Counted from the first letter of the stretch, positions 18,234 through 28,557 are shown. The stretch is DNA of 64,000 nt from Flammeovirga pacifica (GCF_000807855.2 NZ_JRYR02000001.1:1357881-1421880); one strand, 5' to 3'. The notes: a model not told the origin generated them from the letters alone. Numbers and translations are program-made.

Positions 18234-19793
18234 ATGAAACTCCATATAAAAAATACTTTCACTTCTTATCTGCCTGCTGATAGTGATACCTCTAATTCAA
18301 CTCGACAAGTAGAAAATGCTTGTTTTTCTTTTGTTGAACCAACACCTACTGCTCAACCACAATTAATTCATGTTTCTGATGAAATGGTGGATGAAATTGG
18401 CTTAAGTAAAGAGGATATTAATTCAAAAGAATTTCTAAATGTAGTGACAGGTAATGCTATCTATGACAATACAAAACCCTATGCGATGTGTTATGGAGGG
18501 CATCAATTTGGGCAATGGGCAGGACAATTAGGTGATGGACGAGCAATAAATCTTTTTGAGATTGAACATAATCATAAATTATGGGCAGTACAATTAAAAG
18601 GAGCGGGTTTAACTCCCTACTCTCGTCATGCAGATGGTTTAGCCGTATTACGTTCGTCGATAAGAGAATACCTTTGTTCTGAAGCTATGCACCATTTGGG
18701 CGTACCGACTACAAGAGCTTTATCTTTATCGCTCTCAGGTGATGAAGTCCTCAGAGATATGATGTATGATGGTAATTCTAAATATGAGGCAGGAGCAATC
18801 GTTTCTCGTGTTGCCCCTTCTTTCGTGCGATTTGGCAACTTTGAGATTCTAGCTGCACAACAAGATCATGCAACATTAAAGAAACTAGCAGACTATTGTA
18901 TTGAACATTTTTATCCTCATTTAAATTTCGACTCTAAAGAGGTATATGTTGATTTTTTCAAAGAGGTCTGCAATGCTAGTTTAGAAATGGTAATCCATTG
19001 GCAAAGAGTAGGTTTTGTACATGGAGTGATGAATACTGATAATATGTCTATTCTAGGGTTAACCATTGATTATGGTCCTTATGGTTGGTTAGAAGGATAT
19101 GATTTTGGGTGGACACCAAATACCACTGATAGGGTAAATAAAAGATATCGTTATGGCACTCAAGGTGAGATTGTAGGATGGAATTTATATAAATTAGCCA
19201 ATGCTCTCTTCCCTATTATTGGAGAAGCTGATGGTTTACAAGATGCTCTTGAAGATTATAAAGACCAATTTACTCAAAAGTATTATCAAATGATGGCTGA
19301 GAAGTTAGGGCTTTTTGATCAAAAAGAACATCATGAATTGATAGATCAATTAAATAAGCTGTTGCATAAGACAGAGACTGATATGACCATTTTCTTCAGA
19401 CAGTTGAGTGAATATTCTAGTATCAATACATCTGATTGGTTTCAAATCATTCAACCTTCCTTTTATTCTGTAAATGTTATAGTAGATCAATTAAAAGAAG
19501 AATGGAATAATTGGTTTAAAGCATATGCTACAAAACTGAATGATCAAAATTTAAATGATGAAATCAGGCAACAAAAGATGAATGCGATAAATCCGAGGTA
19601 TGTATTAAGAAACTATATGGCTCAAATGTGTATTGATGAAGTAAAAAAAGGGAATTATCAACTTGTTGATGAATTATATCAAGGTTTAAAAAATCCTTAT
19701 ACCTATCAGAAAGACTTTGATAAATGGTATGCTAAAAGACCCGATTGGGCAAGAAATAAAGTAGGTTCTTCTATGCTTTCTTGTAGTTCTTAG
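18234..19793 (+). CDS. selO: Protein adenylyltransferase SelO (YdiU family)
   Basis: Pseudokinase-fold enzyme that transfers AMP from ATP to Ser, Thr or Tyr of target proteins; characterised members act in redox stress. The 519 residues include YGGHQFGQWAGQLGDGRAI (about 83-101), the lysine-bearing QLKGAGLTPYSRHADG (about 119-134), the SSIREYLCSEAMHHLGVPTTRAL block and GVMNTDNMSILGLTIDYGPYG (about 261-281), with the metal-binding Asn/Asp. The C-terminus is SCSS with Cys517 at the position where animal SelO has selenocysteine. It is monocistronic and divergent from the glycosidase gene. Confidence 0.95.
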   Translation: MKLHIKNTFTSYLPADSDTSNSTRQVENACFSFVEPTPTAQPQLIHVSDEMVDEIGLSKEDINSKEFLNVVTGNAIYDNTKPYAMCYGGHQFGQWAGQLGDGRAINLFEIEHNHKLWAVQLKGAGLTPYSRHADGLAVLRSSIREYLCSEAMHHLGVPTTRALSLSLSGDEVLRDMMYDGNSKYEAGAIVSRVAPSFVRFGNFEILAAQQDHATLKKLADYCIEHFYPHLNFDSKEVYVDFFKEVCNASLEMVIHWQRVGFVHGVMNTDNMSILGLTIDYGPYGWLEGYDFGWTPNTTDRVNKRYRYGTQGEIVGWNLYKLANALFPIIGEADGLQDALEDYKDQFTQKYYQMMAEKLGLFDQKEHHELIDQLNKLLHKTETDMTIFFRQLSEYSSINTSDWFQIIQPSFYSVNVIVDQLKEEWNNWFKAYATKLNDQNLNDEIRQQKMNAINPRYVLRNYMAQMCIDEVKKGNYQLVDELYQGLKNPYTYQKDFDKWYAKRPDWARNKVGSSMLSCSS

Positions 19794-19931
19794 CACATAC
19801 ATCTTTCTCAAATTCAATATTTTATTTTCAGTTTTTAAATTCTAACAGATTTTGAGTAATTCTAACTTCATTCTTGAATGATATTTATCTATTTTTACAC
19901 GATTTTATAAAACACCAAGTAACATAGCATC

Positions 19932-20747
19932 ATGACAAAAAAAGAATTATTTGAGGAGATCAAGAAAAAGGAAAGCTTTTTATGTGTGGGATTAGATACT
20001 GACCCTAACAAAATCCCTACTCATTTATTGAAAGAAGAAGACCCAATTTTTGAATTCAATAAGCAAATAATTGATGCTACTGCAGATTATTGCGTATCTT
20101 ATAAACCAAATATCGCATTCTATGAGTCTTTAGGGCCAAAAGGTTGGGATTCACTTCAAAAAACATTGGAATACATGCCTAAGTCTCATTTTAGCATTGC
20201 TGATGCAAAAAGAGGTGATATTGGTAATACTTCTAACATGTACGCCAAGGCATTTTTTGAAAATATGGATTTTGATTCCATCACTGTTGCTCCATACATG
20301 GGTGAAGATTCTGTCACTCCCTTTTTAATGGATGGAAAATGGGTGATCGTTTTAGCTCATACATCAAACAAAGGTGGTTTGGACTTTCAACGTATAGTGA
20401 ACCAAGAAACTGGAAATTATTTGTTTCAGGATGTAATGATCAAAAATCAGGAATGGGCCACAACAGATCAATTAATGTTTGTTGTTGGTGCTACTAGAGC
20501 TGAAAGTTTATTAGATGTTAGAAAAGTAGCTCCTGATAATTTCTTACTTGTACCAGGTGTAGGTGCACAAGGAGGAGATTTACAAGGTGTTGCCAAGTAT
20601 GGAATGAACAAAGAATGTGGTTTATTAGTCAATTCTTCTAGAGGAATTATTTATGCTTCCAATGGTAATGACTTTGCTGATGTTGCTAAGAATGAAGCAA
20701 AAAAATTACAACAAGAAATGGCTACTTTATTAGAAAAGTATTTATAA
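19932..20747 (+). CDS. pyrF: Orotidine 5'-phosphate decarboxylase
   Basis: Last step of UMP synthesis, decarboxylating OMP. The 271-residue protein belongs to the longer (type 2) PyrF group. The catalytic charged array is visible as D91-A-K93-R-G-D96-IGNT, together with the N-terminal [14 protein letters not shown] and a [10 protein letters not shown] segment. The C-terminal phosphate-binding part reads [13 protein letters not shown] and [13 protein letters not shown]. It stands 71 bases upstream of the fabH-like gene on the same strand; no other pyrimidine gene adjoins it, though pyrG lies elsewhere in the window. Confidence 0.95.
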   Translation: MTKKELFEEIKKKESFLCVGLDTDPNKIPTHLLKEEDPIFEFNKQIIDATADYCVSYKPNIAFYESLGPKGWDSLQKTLEYMPKSHFSIADAKRGDIGNTSNMYAKAFFENMDFDSITVAPYMGEDSVTPFLMDGKWVIVLAHTSNKGGLDFQRIVNQETGNYLFQDVMIKNQEWATTDQLMFVVGATRAESLLDVRKVAPDNFLLVPGVGAQGGDLQGVAKYGMNKECGLLVNSSRGIIYASNGNDFADVAKNEAKKLQQEMATLLEKYL

Positions 20748-20818
20748 ACGTAAGCACTTAATGGATGAAACAGCTTATATAGCTTACGTACTAACCAACA
20801 TATATTAACCAAGTACAT

Positions 20819-21814
20819 ATGAAAAATGCAATGATTTCTGGGTTAGGATTTTATGTCCCAGAAAATAGAGTAACCAACGATGATCTTGCTAAAAAAATCA
20901 CTACATCCGATGAATGGATTCGTGAAAGATCAGGTATTGAAGAAAGACGTTACGCTGCTCCAGACGAGGCCAATTATCATTTAGCTGCAAAAGCAACTGA
21001 AGAGGCACTTGAAATGGCACAACTCACACCAAAAGATATTGATTTAATTATTTACTGTACTTTAAGTGCAGACTATATCTTCCCTGGTTCAGGTGTTCTT
21101 CTTCAAAGAGAATTGGGCTTTAGAACAATCCCTGCATTAGATATTAGACAACAATGTTCTGGGTTTGTATATGGTCTTTCTATTGCTGATCAATATATTA
21201 AGACGGGAATGTATGAGAATGTTCTTGTGGTAGGATCTGAGATTCATTCAAGAGGATTAGACTTTTCTGATGAAGGTCGTGCTGTTACTGTTTTGTTCGG
21301 CGATGGTGCTGGGGCTGCAATTGTTTCTGCTACGGAAGAAGATAGAGGTATTTTATCTACTCACATGCACTCTGAAGGAGAACATGCAGAAAAATTAGCT
21401 GTAATTGATCCTGGTTTCACTAAACCAGAGAGAAACAATCCTGACTTTTGGAAGCCAGGTGGATCCGCCTTCCCTTATATGGATGGACAATTTGTATTTA
21501 AAAATGCAGTAGTTCGTTTTCAAGAAGTAATTGCAGAGGCATTACAAGCTAATAATCTATCCGCAAATGATATTGATTTATTAGTCCCACATCAAGCTAA
21601 TTTAAGAATCTCTAATTTCGTTCAGGCAAAAATGAAATTACCTGATGAGAAAGTAGTCAATACTATTCAAAAGTATGGTAATACTACTGCTGCTTCTATT
21701 CCAATCAGTTTAACTACTGCTTTTAAAGAAGGAAGAATTAAGAAAGGTGATATTATTTGTTTAGCTGCTTTTGGCTCTGGTTTTACTTGGGCAAGTGCAA
21801 TTATCAAATGGTAA
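20819..21814 (+). CDS. 3-oxoacyl-ACP synthase III (FabH-like)
   Basis: Ketosynthase III that condenses an acyl-CoA starter with malonyl-ACP. The 331 residues show the full catalytic triad: Cys113 (RQQCSGFVYG), His258 (LVPHQANLRI) and Asn288 (YGNTTAASIPI). A stretch around residues 175-225 with several His and acidic residues (HMHSEGEHAEKLAV) is longer than in E. coli FabH and is seen in Bacteroidota paralogues. No plsX, acpP or rpmF gene adjoins it, so it may be a second FabH with a special starter role (for example branched-chain primers) rather than the housekeeping copy. Confidence 0.88.
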   Translation: MKNAMISGLGFYVPENRVTNDDLAKKITTSDEWIRERSGIEERRYAAPDEANYHLAAKATEEALEMAQLTPKDIDLIIYCTLSADYIFPGSGVLLQRELGFRTIPALDIRQQCSGFVYGLSIADQYIKTGMYENVLVVGSEIHSRGLDFSDEGRAVTVLFGDGAGAAIVSATEEDRGILSTHMHSEGEHAEKLAVIDPGFTKPERNNPDFWKPGGSAFPYMDGQFVFKNAVVRFQEVIAEALQANNLSANDIDLLVPHQANLRISNFVQAKMKLPDEKVVNTIQKYGNTTAASIPISLTTAFKEGRIKKGDIICLAAFGSGFTWASAIIKW

Positions 21815-21831
21815 TCCACCCATATAGATAG

Positions 21832-21867
21832 AAAAAGCCATTTCATTTTAAAATGAAATGGCTTTTT
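21832..21867. terminator. Bidirectional terminator between fabH-like and cobN
   Basis: A perfect 18-bp palindrome (AAAAAGCCATTTCATTTT at 21832-21849 and its complement at 21850-21867) lies between convergent genes. The GCC/GGC core and terminal A/T runs allow it to end transcription from both sides, including the 18-kb cobalamin operon. Confidence 0.85.
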
Positions 21868-21871
21868 GCTT

Positions 21872-24800
21872 TTACTCCAAATCGTTTTCAGATTGCAAAT
21901 ACAACTGTTGTAAATTTTGGACGGTCTCTTGGCTTGGATTCTCCCACATGCCTCTTTGAATGGCCTCTAACATTCTTTCAGACATATCTTTTAAGGCCCA
22001 AGGATTATGTTGTTTTATAAAAGCATTATTTTCCTGATTAAATAAGTATTCCTCTGTGATACCTTCATACATAAAATCATCAATCAAATTTGTAGTGGCA
22101 TCATAAGCAAATAAATAGTCCATAGTTGCTGCCATTTCGAAAGCTCCTTTATAGCCATGATCTTGCATTCCTTTTACCCATTTTGGATTGATCACTCTAG
22201 ACCGGTAGACCTTTAATAATTCTTCTTTTAATGTTTTTATCCTAGGCTGATCAGGACGGGAATGATCTCCAAAATAAGTAACAGGCATCTCCCCTTTTTC
22301 TTTGTTGACAGCAGCTGTCATTCCTCCTTGAAATTGATAGTAGTCATCAGAATCTAACAAATCATGTTCTCTGTTATCTTGATTTTGAACAACTACATCT
22401 ACATTCTTCAGTCTTTTCTTAAATACCTCATGAGCAGACTTCCCTTCTGTTTTGCTTCCTGTATATGCATACCCTCCCCAATTGATAAACACATTAGCTA
22501 AATCTTCCTGAGTAGTCCATTTTTTTTCATCAATTAAACCTTGTAACCCTGCTCCATAAGCCCCTGGTTTAGAACCAAAGACCCTGTATAAAGCTCTTTC
22601 ATGTGCAGTTTTTGGAGTCAGACCACTTTCAGACCATTCTTTAAATTCTTTAGTATATCTTTCTTTAATAGGGTTTTCCTCTTCTGTTTCATCCAATACA
22701 GCCAATTTTTCTATGACTGCATTGTACAAAGAAATAACATCTGGAAAAGCATCCCTAAAAAAACCAGAGATTCTCAACATGACATCAATTCTCGGTCTTT
22801 TAAGGGTTATCATAGGAATGATTTCAAAATCTATCACACGTCGGTTAACACCCTGCCAAATAGGTCTAACACCGAGTAAAGCAAGTGCTTGAGCAATATC
22901 ATCTCCACCTGTCCTCATGGTAGAAGTACCCCAAACAGAAATGGCAATAGATTTTGGATACATACCTTCCTCTTGTAAATATCTATCGATCATATTCTGA
23001 GCACTTTTACTCCCTAATTCATAAGCATTAGGTGAAGGTATTGTTCTCGTGTCTACTGAATAAAAGTTGCGTCCAGTCGGTAAAATATCCAAACGTCCTC
23101 TTGTAGGCGCTCCAGAGGCTCCAGCAGGTACGTGTTTTGCTTCCAACCCATTCAATAAATGAGTGATTTCATCAGATGTTTTCCGTAAAGTTGGTAAGGT
23201 ATTATTCTTTATAAATTGAATGATTTCATTTGTTTCATGCCCAATACCTTCTATCTGATTAATATCAAGAATGATATCCGTCAAAATCGTTTTCGCACGG
23301 TTTTCAAGTACTTCCACAAGTTGTCCTACAGTTCTACATTTTACTCCAAAAACCGTAGATTCAATACTAGTATGATAGTCGGTTGATAAAGCATCGATAT
23401 CTAAATGTAAATCAATCGCTAAGGCTTGTATAATACTTTTATTATCGCCTTGTGGTAAACGATGTAATGCTACAACAAGATCAATTAATTTTACATCCAC
23501 TGGCAGAAGTCCATAAATATGTAATCCTCCTCTAATTTGAGCCTCTTTTAGTTCACATAAATAGCCATCAATTACTTCTAATAAAGTATCAATGTCTTTT
23601 CCATCATCATTTAAATCAGTTTGTAGATGGGTTGTATTTACTAACTCTTCAATTTTCTTTTTAATAAGATCAGCCCTTTTAGGATCTAATAAAGCTGACT
23701 CATAAAATTCATCAATCAATAATTCTAATTGTAATAACTCTCCATAATTTTCTGCTCTTGTCATTGGAGGTATTAAATGATCTAGAATTACCGCATGAGT
23801 ACGTCTTTTTGCTTGGGTTCCTTCACCTGGATCATTTATAATAAAAGGATAAAAGTGAGGCACAGGTTTCATAATCATGGCAGGGAAACAAGTTTCTTTT
23901 GATAATGCGACCCCTTTTCCGGGCAACCATTCTAAATTCCCATGCTTTCCAACGTGAATTATGGCATCGACATCAAACTCATTTTGCAACCAAAAATAAT
24001 AAGCTAAATAAGCATAGGTTGGAGGTAAATCGGGTGAATGATAAGTGGCTTGTAAATCGATATTGTATCCTCTATTGGGCTGAATACTTAAAAATATATT
24101 ACCCAATAAAGTCCCCGGTATTAAAAACTCTCCCTCTTTATAATTCGGTGATGATCTTGGATGTCCCCATTGGTTTTCAATTTTCTGTCTTAACTCTATT
24201 GATATAGTATTATAATAACCATAAAAAGTTGCTTCATTAATCTTTACTTCTGCTGATTGAGATGATAAGGATTCAAGATCATTAGTAACATTACTCGTTA
24301 TGAGATCCATTAATTCTACTGTATCATTGGGAACTGCTTTACCTAAATCATAACCTTCGTTTCTTAAACTATATAGAATTTGTAATGTACTAGCAGGAGT
24401 ATCTAAACCTACACCATTGGCTAAACGACTATTTTTACTGGGATAATTCGGTAATATCACCCCTATTCTTTTATCAACATTTTGTTTCTCGCTTAATCTC
24501 ACCCAAGCCATGGCATGTTCTGCCACAAACTCACAACCTTCTTGATTGGATTCATAATGAATTATTTCAGAATCCGTTAGTTCATCTTTTGCTTGTGCTT
24601 CTTTAAAAGCAATTACACTAGTAATTATTTTACCATCAACTTCAGGTAAAGCAATATTCATTGCGATATCTGTAGGCGGCAACCCAAAAGAACCTTCTTC
24701 CCATACTTGACGATTACAGCTAGCTAAAATTGCTTGTATGACTGGAACATCAAATTTTTCAAAAATTCCTTTTTTCTTTGGAGATTGAAAACCTTGTAAA

Positions 24801-25618
24801 GAGAAACCAGTGGTATTAATAATTACACTAGGCTTTTTAACTTGAAAATGATGTAATAATTCCTCAATTCTTTTTTCAATATCATCATCTCTATATGACA
24901 AAGCCATTAAGGTAATTGCATTACCTCCTATTTTTTCTATTTCGGATGATAATTGTAAAATTGGATCAAGATTATCTGCTAGATAATAGCTCCTGTAAGC
25001 AAAAATAAGTACCGATGGTTTCGCATTCTGAACAATTGGCTTTTTGATAATACCTGTTGAAGGACTGTACAGGAACAGATCATCAATATTTTGTATTTGA
25101 TCCACCTCAAAAGAGATACCCAAGCAATAATTCATAATCAATTTGATCACTTGCCTTGTATTTTCTTTTCCGCCTTCGACAAAATATTGCCAAATTTCAC
25201 TCACCTTTTGAAGAGGTAAAGAAGATAATTGCATTAACTCCAAATCAGGTTTATTATCACCTGGAAGAAAGATTAATTGAATATCATTCTCTTCAGCAAA
25301 AGTTGTTATTGCATCACATAAATAAGTAAAATAAGCACTTCCCCCTAATAATTTCAACACTACCACTTTAGCTTGTGAAACCACCTCTTCAAGGTAAGTA
25401 TCTATTGTTAATTCTTGCTTAAAGTAAGTTAGGTTCGCTAATCTAAGGCTTGGAATTGATGAATTTTCTAAATACAATTCTGCATACGCTTTATTGACGG
25501 TGTATAATTCTGTATCAGCAGCTGATAAAAATATTATTTCACCTCCAGACTGTTGTATATGAAAGACACCTTCATCATTTGGATTCCACCCTCCTGGTAA
25601 TGTTGAAATTAAATGCAT
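21872..25618 (-). CDS. cobN: Cobaltochelatase CobN subunit
   Basis: Large subunit of the ATP-dependent chelatase that inserts Co(II) into hydrogenobyrinate a,c-diamide in the aerobic B12 route. The 1248-residue length is typical. Conserved CobN/ChlH segments include DAIIHVGKHGNLEWLPGKGV (about 558-577), the NPKWVKGMQDHGYKGAFEMA block near residue 1150 and AVILDHLIPPMTRAENYGEL. It is the last gene of the riboswitch-headed cobalamin operon, eight bases after cobW. The AAA+/VWA partner is the ChlI-ChlD fusion at 29083-30666. It is odd beside CbiX and CbiD/CbiG, which belong to the early-cobalt route. ChlH is less likely, because no chlorophyll genes are present. Confidence 0.92.
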   Translation of the reverse strand: MHLISTLPGGWNPNDEGVFHIQQSGGEIIFLSAADTELYTVNKAYAELYLENSSIPSLRLANLTYFKQELTIDTYLEEVVSQAKVVVLKLLGGSAYFTYLCDAITTFAEENDIQLIFLPGDNKPDLELMQLSSLPLQKVSEIWQYFVEGGKENTRQVIKLIMNYCLGISFEVDQIQNIDDLFLYSPSTGIIKKPIVQNAKPSVLIFAYRSYYLADNLDPILQLSSEIEKIGGNAITLMALSYRDDDIEKRIEELLHHFQVKKPSVIINTTGFSLQGFQSPKKKGIFEKFDVPVIQAILASCNRQVWEEGSFGLPPTDIAMNIALPEVDGKIITSVIAFKEAQAKDELTDSEIIHYESNQEGCEFVAEHAMAWVRLSEKQNVDKRIGVILPNYPSKNSRLANGVGLDTPASTLQILYSLRNEGYDLGKAVPNDTVELMDLITSNVTNDLESLSSQSAEVKINEATFYGYYNTISIELRQKIENQWGHPRSSPNYKEGEFLIPGTLLGNIFLSIQPNRGYNIDLQATYHSPDLPPTYAYLAYYFWLQNEFDVDAIIHVGKHGNLEWLPGKGVALSKETCFPAMIMKPVPHFYPFIINDPGEGTQAKRRTHAVILDHLIPPMTRAENYGELLQLELLIDEFYESALLDPKRADLIKKKIEELVNTTHLQTDLNDDGKDIDTLLEVIDGYLCELKEAQIRGGLHIYGLLPVDVKLIDLVVALHRLPQGDNKSIIQALAIDLHLDIDALSTDYHTSIESTVFGVKCRTVGQLVEVLENRAKTILTDIILDINQIEGIGHETNEIIQFIKNNTLPTLRKTSDEITHLLNGLEAKHVPAGASGAPTRGRLDILPTGRNFYSVDTRTIPSPNAYELGSKSAQNMIDRYLQEEGMYPKSIAISVWGTSTMRTGGDDIAQALALLGVRPIWQGVNRRVIDFEIIPMITLKRPRIDVMLRISGFFRDAFPDVISLYNAVIEKLAVLDETEEENPIKERYTKEFKEWSESGLTPKTAHERALYRVFGSKPGAYGAGLQGLIDEKKWTTQEDLANVFINWGGYAYTGSKTEGKSAHEVFKKRLKNVDVVVQNQDNREHDLLDSDDYYQFQGGMTAAVNKEKGEMPVTYFGDHSRPDQPRIKTLKEELLKVYRSRVINPKWVKGMQDHGYKGAFEMAATMDYLFAYDATTNLIDDFMYEGITEEYLFNQENNAFIKQHNPWALKDMSERMLEAIQRGMWENPSQETVQNLQQLYLQSENDLE

Positions 25619-25626
25619 AGTAAAAG

Positions 25627-26646
25627 TTAGTTTGTTTTTTGAGGAATCAAGTTGACATTTCTTCCTATTACTACTAAATGAGTTTTACGTTGTTCTCCGT
25701 CTTGCCAAGGGCGATCAAAATAATAATCAAAACGATCTCCAACACCTTGAAGAATCATTCTCATAGGTTTATTCGGAATATTGACAAACCCCTTGATTCT
25801 ATAAATCTCTTGTTCTTGCACTAAAGTCTTTAACTCCTCAATTAATAACTTGATATCTGAAGTAGATGGAAACTCTAACAATTCCGTATTAATTTCATCA
25901 TCATGTTCGTGATCATGTCCATGAGTATGGTGATGTTCATGTATAGAATGTCTGTCATCAAGATCGTCTTCTGCAGAAGCCTCAATACCCAATAACAATT
26001 CATTACTTACCGCTCCATTAATTACGGGAAGAATTTTAGTATTTGCTCTAATTTTTTCTTGAACAAAACTATTTATCTCTTGGTATTCCTCGTCTTTTAC
26101 AAGGTCTCGTTTACTAACTAAAACTAAATCTGCACATGATAACTGATCAAGAAATAACTCTTCAATAGGAGTTTCATGATCTAATGAATCATCTGCCAAT
26201 CTTTGTTTTTGTACTCTTTGTCGATCACAGAATTCGCCTGTTGCCACACCAACTGCATCTACTACAGTGATTACTGAATCAATCGTGATATGTGGTTTTA
26301 AGTCGGGCCAATTGACTGCTCTAACTAAAGGTTTAGGCATTGCTAATCCTGAAGTTTCAATCACAATATGATCGATTTCCTCTTTGTGTTCGATGAGTTG
26401 CAACATAGATGGAAGGAATTCTTCTTGAACTGTACAGCAAATACATCCATTAGAAAGTTCAATCAAGTTACACTCTTCATCTCCACAACCCGATTTAATG
26501 ATATCTCCATCGACCCCAACTTCACCAAATTCATTGACTAATAAGGCAATTCTTTTCCCGTTTGCATTTTTAAGCATCTGATGAACTAAAGTAGTTTTCC
26601 CTACTCCTAAAAAGCCGGTGACAATTGTAATTGGTATTTTTCTCAT
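25627..26646 (-). CDS. cobW: CobW family GTPase metallochaperone
   Basis: G3E GTPase thought to deliver cobalt to B12 synthesis. In 339 residues the P-loop GFLGVGKTT (11-19), the family metal motif G-C68-I-C70-C71, and the SKRD guanine-specificity motif (178-181) are visible. A histidine-rich stretch (233-248: H233, H236, H238-240, H242, H244, H246, H248) is probably a metal-binding loop. A C-terminal CobW_C domain follows (about 265-339, with YRIKGFVNIP). Its start overlaps the upstream adenosyltransferase stop by four bases and cobN follows, as in many cobalt-chelatase operons. Confidence 0.93.
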   Translation of the reverse strand: MRKIPITIVTGFLGVGKTTLVHQMLKNANGKRIALLVNEFGEVGVDGDIIKSGCGDEECNLIELSNGCICCTVQEEFLPSMLQLIEHKEEIDHIVIETSGLAMPKPLVRAVNWPDLKPHITIDSVITVVDAVGVATGEFCDRQRVQKQRLADDSLDHETPIEELFLDQLSCADLVLVSKRDLVKDEEYQEINSFVQEKIRANTKILPVINGAVSNELLLGIEASAEDDLDDRHSIHEHHHTHGHDHEHDDEINTELLEFPSTSDIKLLIEELKTLVQEQEIYRIKGFVNIPNKPMRMILQGVGDRFDYYFDRPWQDGEQRKTHLVVIGRNVNLIPQKTN

Positions 26647-27227
26647 GATAATTTTTTCTTTCTTTTATATAAAAATAGATTCCATTTTTCTTCTGCTACT
26701 CCATGCTTATCCATTTCAGATCTTGCCATTGTAAAAAACAAATCGGATAGTCTATTGATATAAGCTGCGATGTATTCATGAACACAATCAGGATCTTCAT
26801 GAATCAGTGAAACCAAAGATCTTTCGCCTCTCCTTATTTGGGTTCTACAAACATGACATAGTGCAGAGATTTCATTTCCTCCTGGTAATAAAAAGTAATC
26901 TGAAGGGCTACTCATCTTTGATTCCAATTCATCAATCCACTGTTCACAAAACTCCGCACCATCTTCAGGTTTCGGATTCTGATTTTCTTTTTTAGAAGTT
27001 GATGGACGTGCCAAATGAGACATCATGTTCATCAAATCTTTTTGAATTCGATGTAAATTAGATTGCCATTCATGCTCGTTGCCTAGTTTAGCTCTTAGCA
27101 ACCCTATGGTAGAATTAGCTTCATCTAAAGTTCCCAAACATTCTATTCGAGGTGAATCTTTAAATTCTCTCTTTCCTCCAAATACTCCTGTTTGTCCTTT
27201 ATCTCCTTTACGAGTGTAAATTTTCAT
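26643..27227 (-). CDS. Cob(I)alamin adenosyltransferase, PduO type
   Basis: Transfers the 5'-deoxyadenosyl group of ATP to reduced corrinoid to form the Co-C bond. The 194-residue protein has the N-terminal KIYTRKGDKGQTGVFGGKR ATP-binding motif, LGTLDEANSTIGLLRA, and the RRGERSLVSL / YINRLSDLFFTMAR helices of PduO-type enzymes. An internal stretch near residues 75-92 is longer than in minimal members. It overlaps cbiA by 20 bases upstream and cobW by four bases downstream. It is not related to the CobA/BtuR type despite having the same reaction. Confidence 0.93.
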   Translation of the reverse strand: MKIYTRKGDKGQTGVFGGKREFKDSPRIECLGTLDEANSTIGLLRAKLGNEHEWQSNLHRIQKDLMNMMSHLARPSTSKKENQNPKPEDGAEFCEQWIDELESKMSSPSDYFLLPGGNEISALCHVCRTQIRRGERSLVSLIHEDPDCVHEYIAAYINRLSDLFFTMARSEMDKHGVAEEKWNLFLYKRKKKLS

Positions 27228-28551
27228 GTGTGAATGTATTTTCCTTTAAAAAATCAATGAGTTGTTTTATAATGTATGGCTCACCAAAGTAGAGGTGTAT
27301 ATAAGATGCCCATACATTTTTATATCTAAATATTTTTGTTTTTACTTCACCATTTCTAGCATTCCATACTTTCCCTGTTGTAGTAGTATTCTCTTCATTT
27401 ATAAGTTGGGAATAGTGAAATTCATGTCCTTTTATTGGAAAGTCTGGTAGCTCAATAGTTCGGTACCCTAAATTCAATTTCATTTGCTGCATCGAACTAC
27501 TAAAAGTGAAAACATTCGCCATCAAATGCTCTTTACCTTTAGCGTCAATTAAACTCTTTCCTAAATACATCATTCCGCCACATTCGGCTATTATTTTACC
27601 CTCATCTTCTGCATACCTTTTTATTTGATGGAGCATCTCGTGGTTGTCTGATAACTCTTTTGTAAAACATTCAGGATATCCGCCAGGGAAATAAATTAAA
27701 TCTACTTTGGGTAATACTTTATCTTTTAATGGACTAAAAAAATGTACAGATCCTAGTTTTTGTAATGCATCAATATTTTGAGGATAGTAAAAATTAAAAG
27801 CTTCATCTTTAGCAATCCCTATTTTCAAACCATCATTCCCTTCCTTTTGGATAGGTTTGTCTTCAGCTATAATTGATTGTTGAGTAAGCTCTAATAACTT
27901 TTCTAGATCTATAGTTTTCTCAACAGATTCTGCAATTTTTTCAATTTTTTGATCGTATTGTTCGATACTATCAATTGATAACCCTAGATGCCTTGATTCA
28001 ATTTTACAATCATCTAAGTAAGGAAGATAACCTAGTGAAGGTATTCCCACATCCTCGCAGGCTTCTTGTAAAAACTTGTAATGGCTTTTGGTATTTACCC
28101 TATTAAAAATCACTCCTTCAATCCTTATTTCAGGATCAAAGTTTTTAAATCCATACATCAATGGAGCCACTGAATAGGCTACTGATTTAGCATCTATCAC
28201 GAAAATGACAGGTAATTTCAGTGTTTTTGATAACTCAGCGGTACTTCTTTCAGATTTTTTTGCTCCATCAAAAAGCCCCATCACCCCTTCAATACAGCTC
28301 ACCTCTACATTATTTGCATAATGACTGTACGTTTCTTTTAGATGCGCTTCTTCCATCATATATAAATCCAAATTCACTCCTTGTCTTTGACAAGCTACTT
28401 CGTGGAACTTAGGATCTATGTAATCAGGACCACATTTAAATGGTTGAATGGACTTCCCTCTATTTTTAAGTGCTCTTAGAATTCCTAGGGTTAAAGTTGT
28501 TTTCCCAGAATTACTTGTAGGTGCAGCAATAATAAAACTAGATTTATGCAT
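27208..28551 (-). CDS. cbiA: Cobyrinate a,c-diamide synthase
   Basis: Amidates the a and c acetate side chains of the (cobalt-)corrin ring with glutamine and ATP. The 447 residues divide into an N-terminal dethiobiotin-synthetase-like ATPase (AAPTSNSGKTTLTLGIL, residues 9-25; KCGPDYIDPKFH, 39-50) and a C-terminal class I amidotransferase with the nucleophile Cys324 in IIAECGGMMYLG. Length is normal. It lies six bases after cobU and overlaps the adenosyltransferase gene by 20 bases. As both cobalt-early and cobalt-late pathways use this enzyme family, it does not settle which one operates. Confidence 0.94.
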   Translation of the reverse strand: MHKSSFIIAAPTSNSGKTTLTLGILRALKNRGKSIQPFKCGPDYIDPKFHEVACQRQGVNLDLYMMEEAHLKETYSHYANNVEVSCIEGVMGLFDGAKKSERSTAELSKTLKLPVIFVIDAKSVAYSVAPLMYGFKNFDPEIRIEGVIFNRVNTKSHYKFLQEACEDVGIPSLGYLPYLDDCKIESRHLGLSIDSIEQYDQKIEKIAESVEKTIDLEKLLELTQQSIIAEDKPIQKEGNDGLKIGIAKDEAFNFYYPQNIDALQKLGSVHFFSPLKDKVLPKVDLIYFPGGYPECFTKELSDNHEMLHQIKRYAEDEGKIIAECGGMMYLGKSLIDAKGKEHLMANVFTFSSSMQQMKLNLGYRTIELPDFPIKGHEFHYSQLINEENTTTTGKVWNARNGEVKTKIFRYKNVWASYIHLYFGEPYIIKQLIDFLKENTFTHENLHS

Positions 28552-28557
28552 AACGAT

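Noticed and set aside
20748-20789. Inverted repeat ACGTAAGC / GCTTACGT between pyrF and the fabH-like gene
   Set aside because: Arms are only 8 bp with a 26-base loop and no T-run; it is probably chance or a weak structure.
23899-24207. Plus-strand open frame of about 100 codons inside cobN
   Set aside because: It lies on the opposite strand of conserved cobN sequence and has an arbitrary composition; a shadow frame.
21872-25618. Magnesium chelatase ChlH identity for the CobN-like protein
   Set aside because: No bacteriochlorophyll genes are present, and the gene lies in a B12 operon next to cobW.
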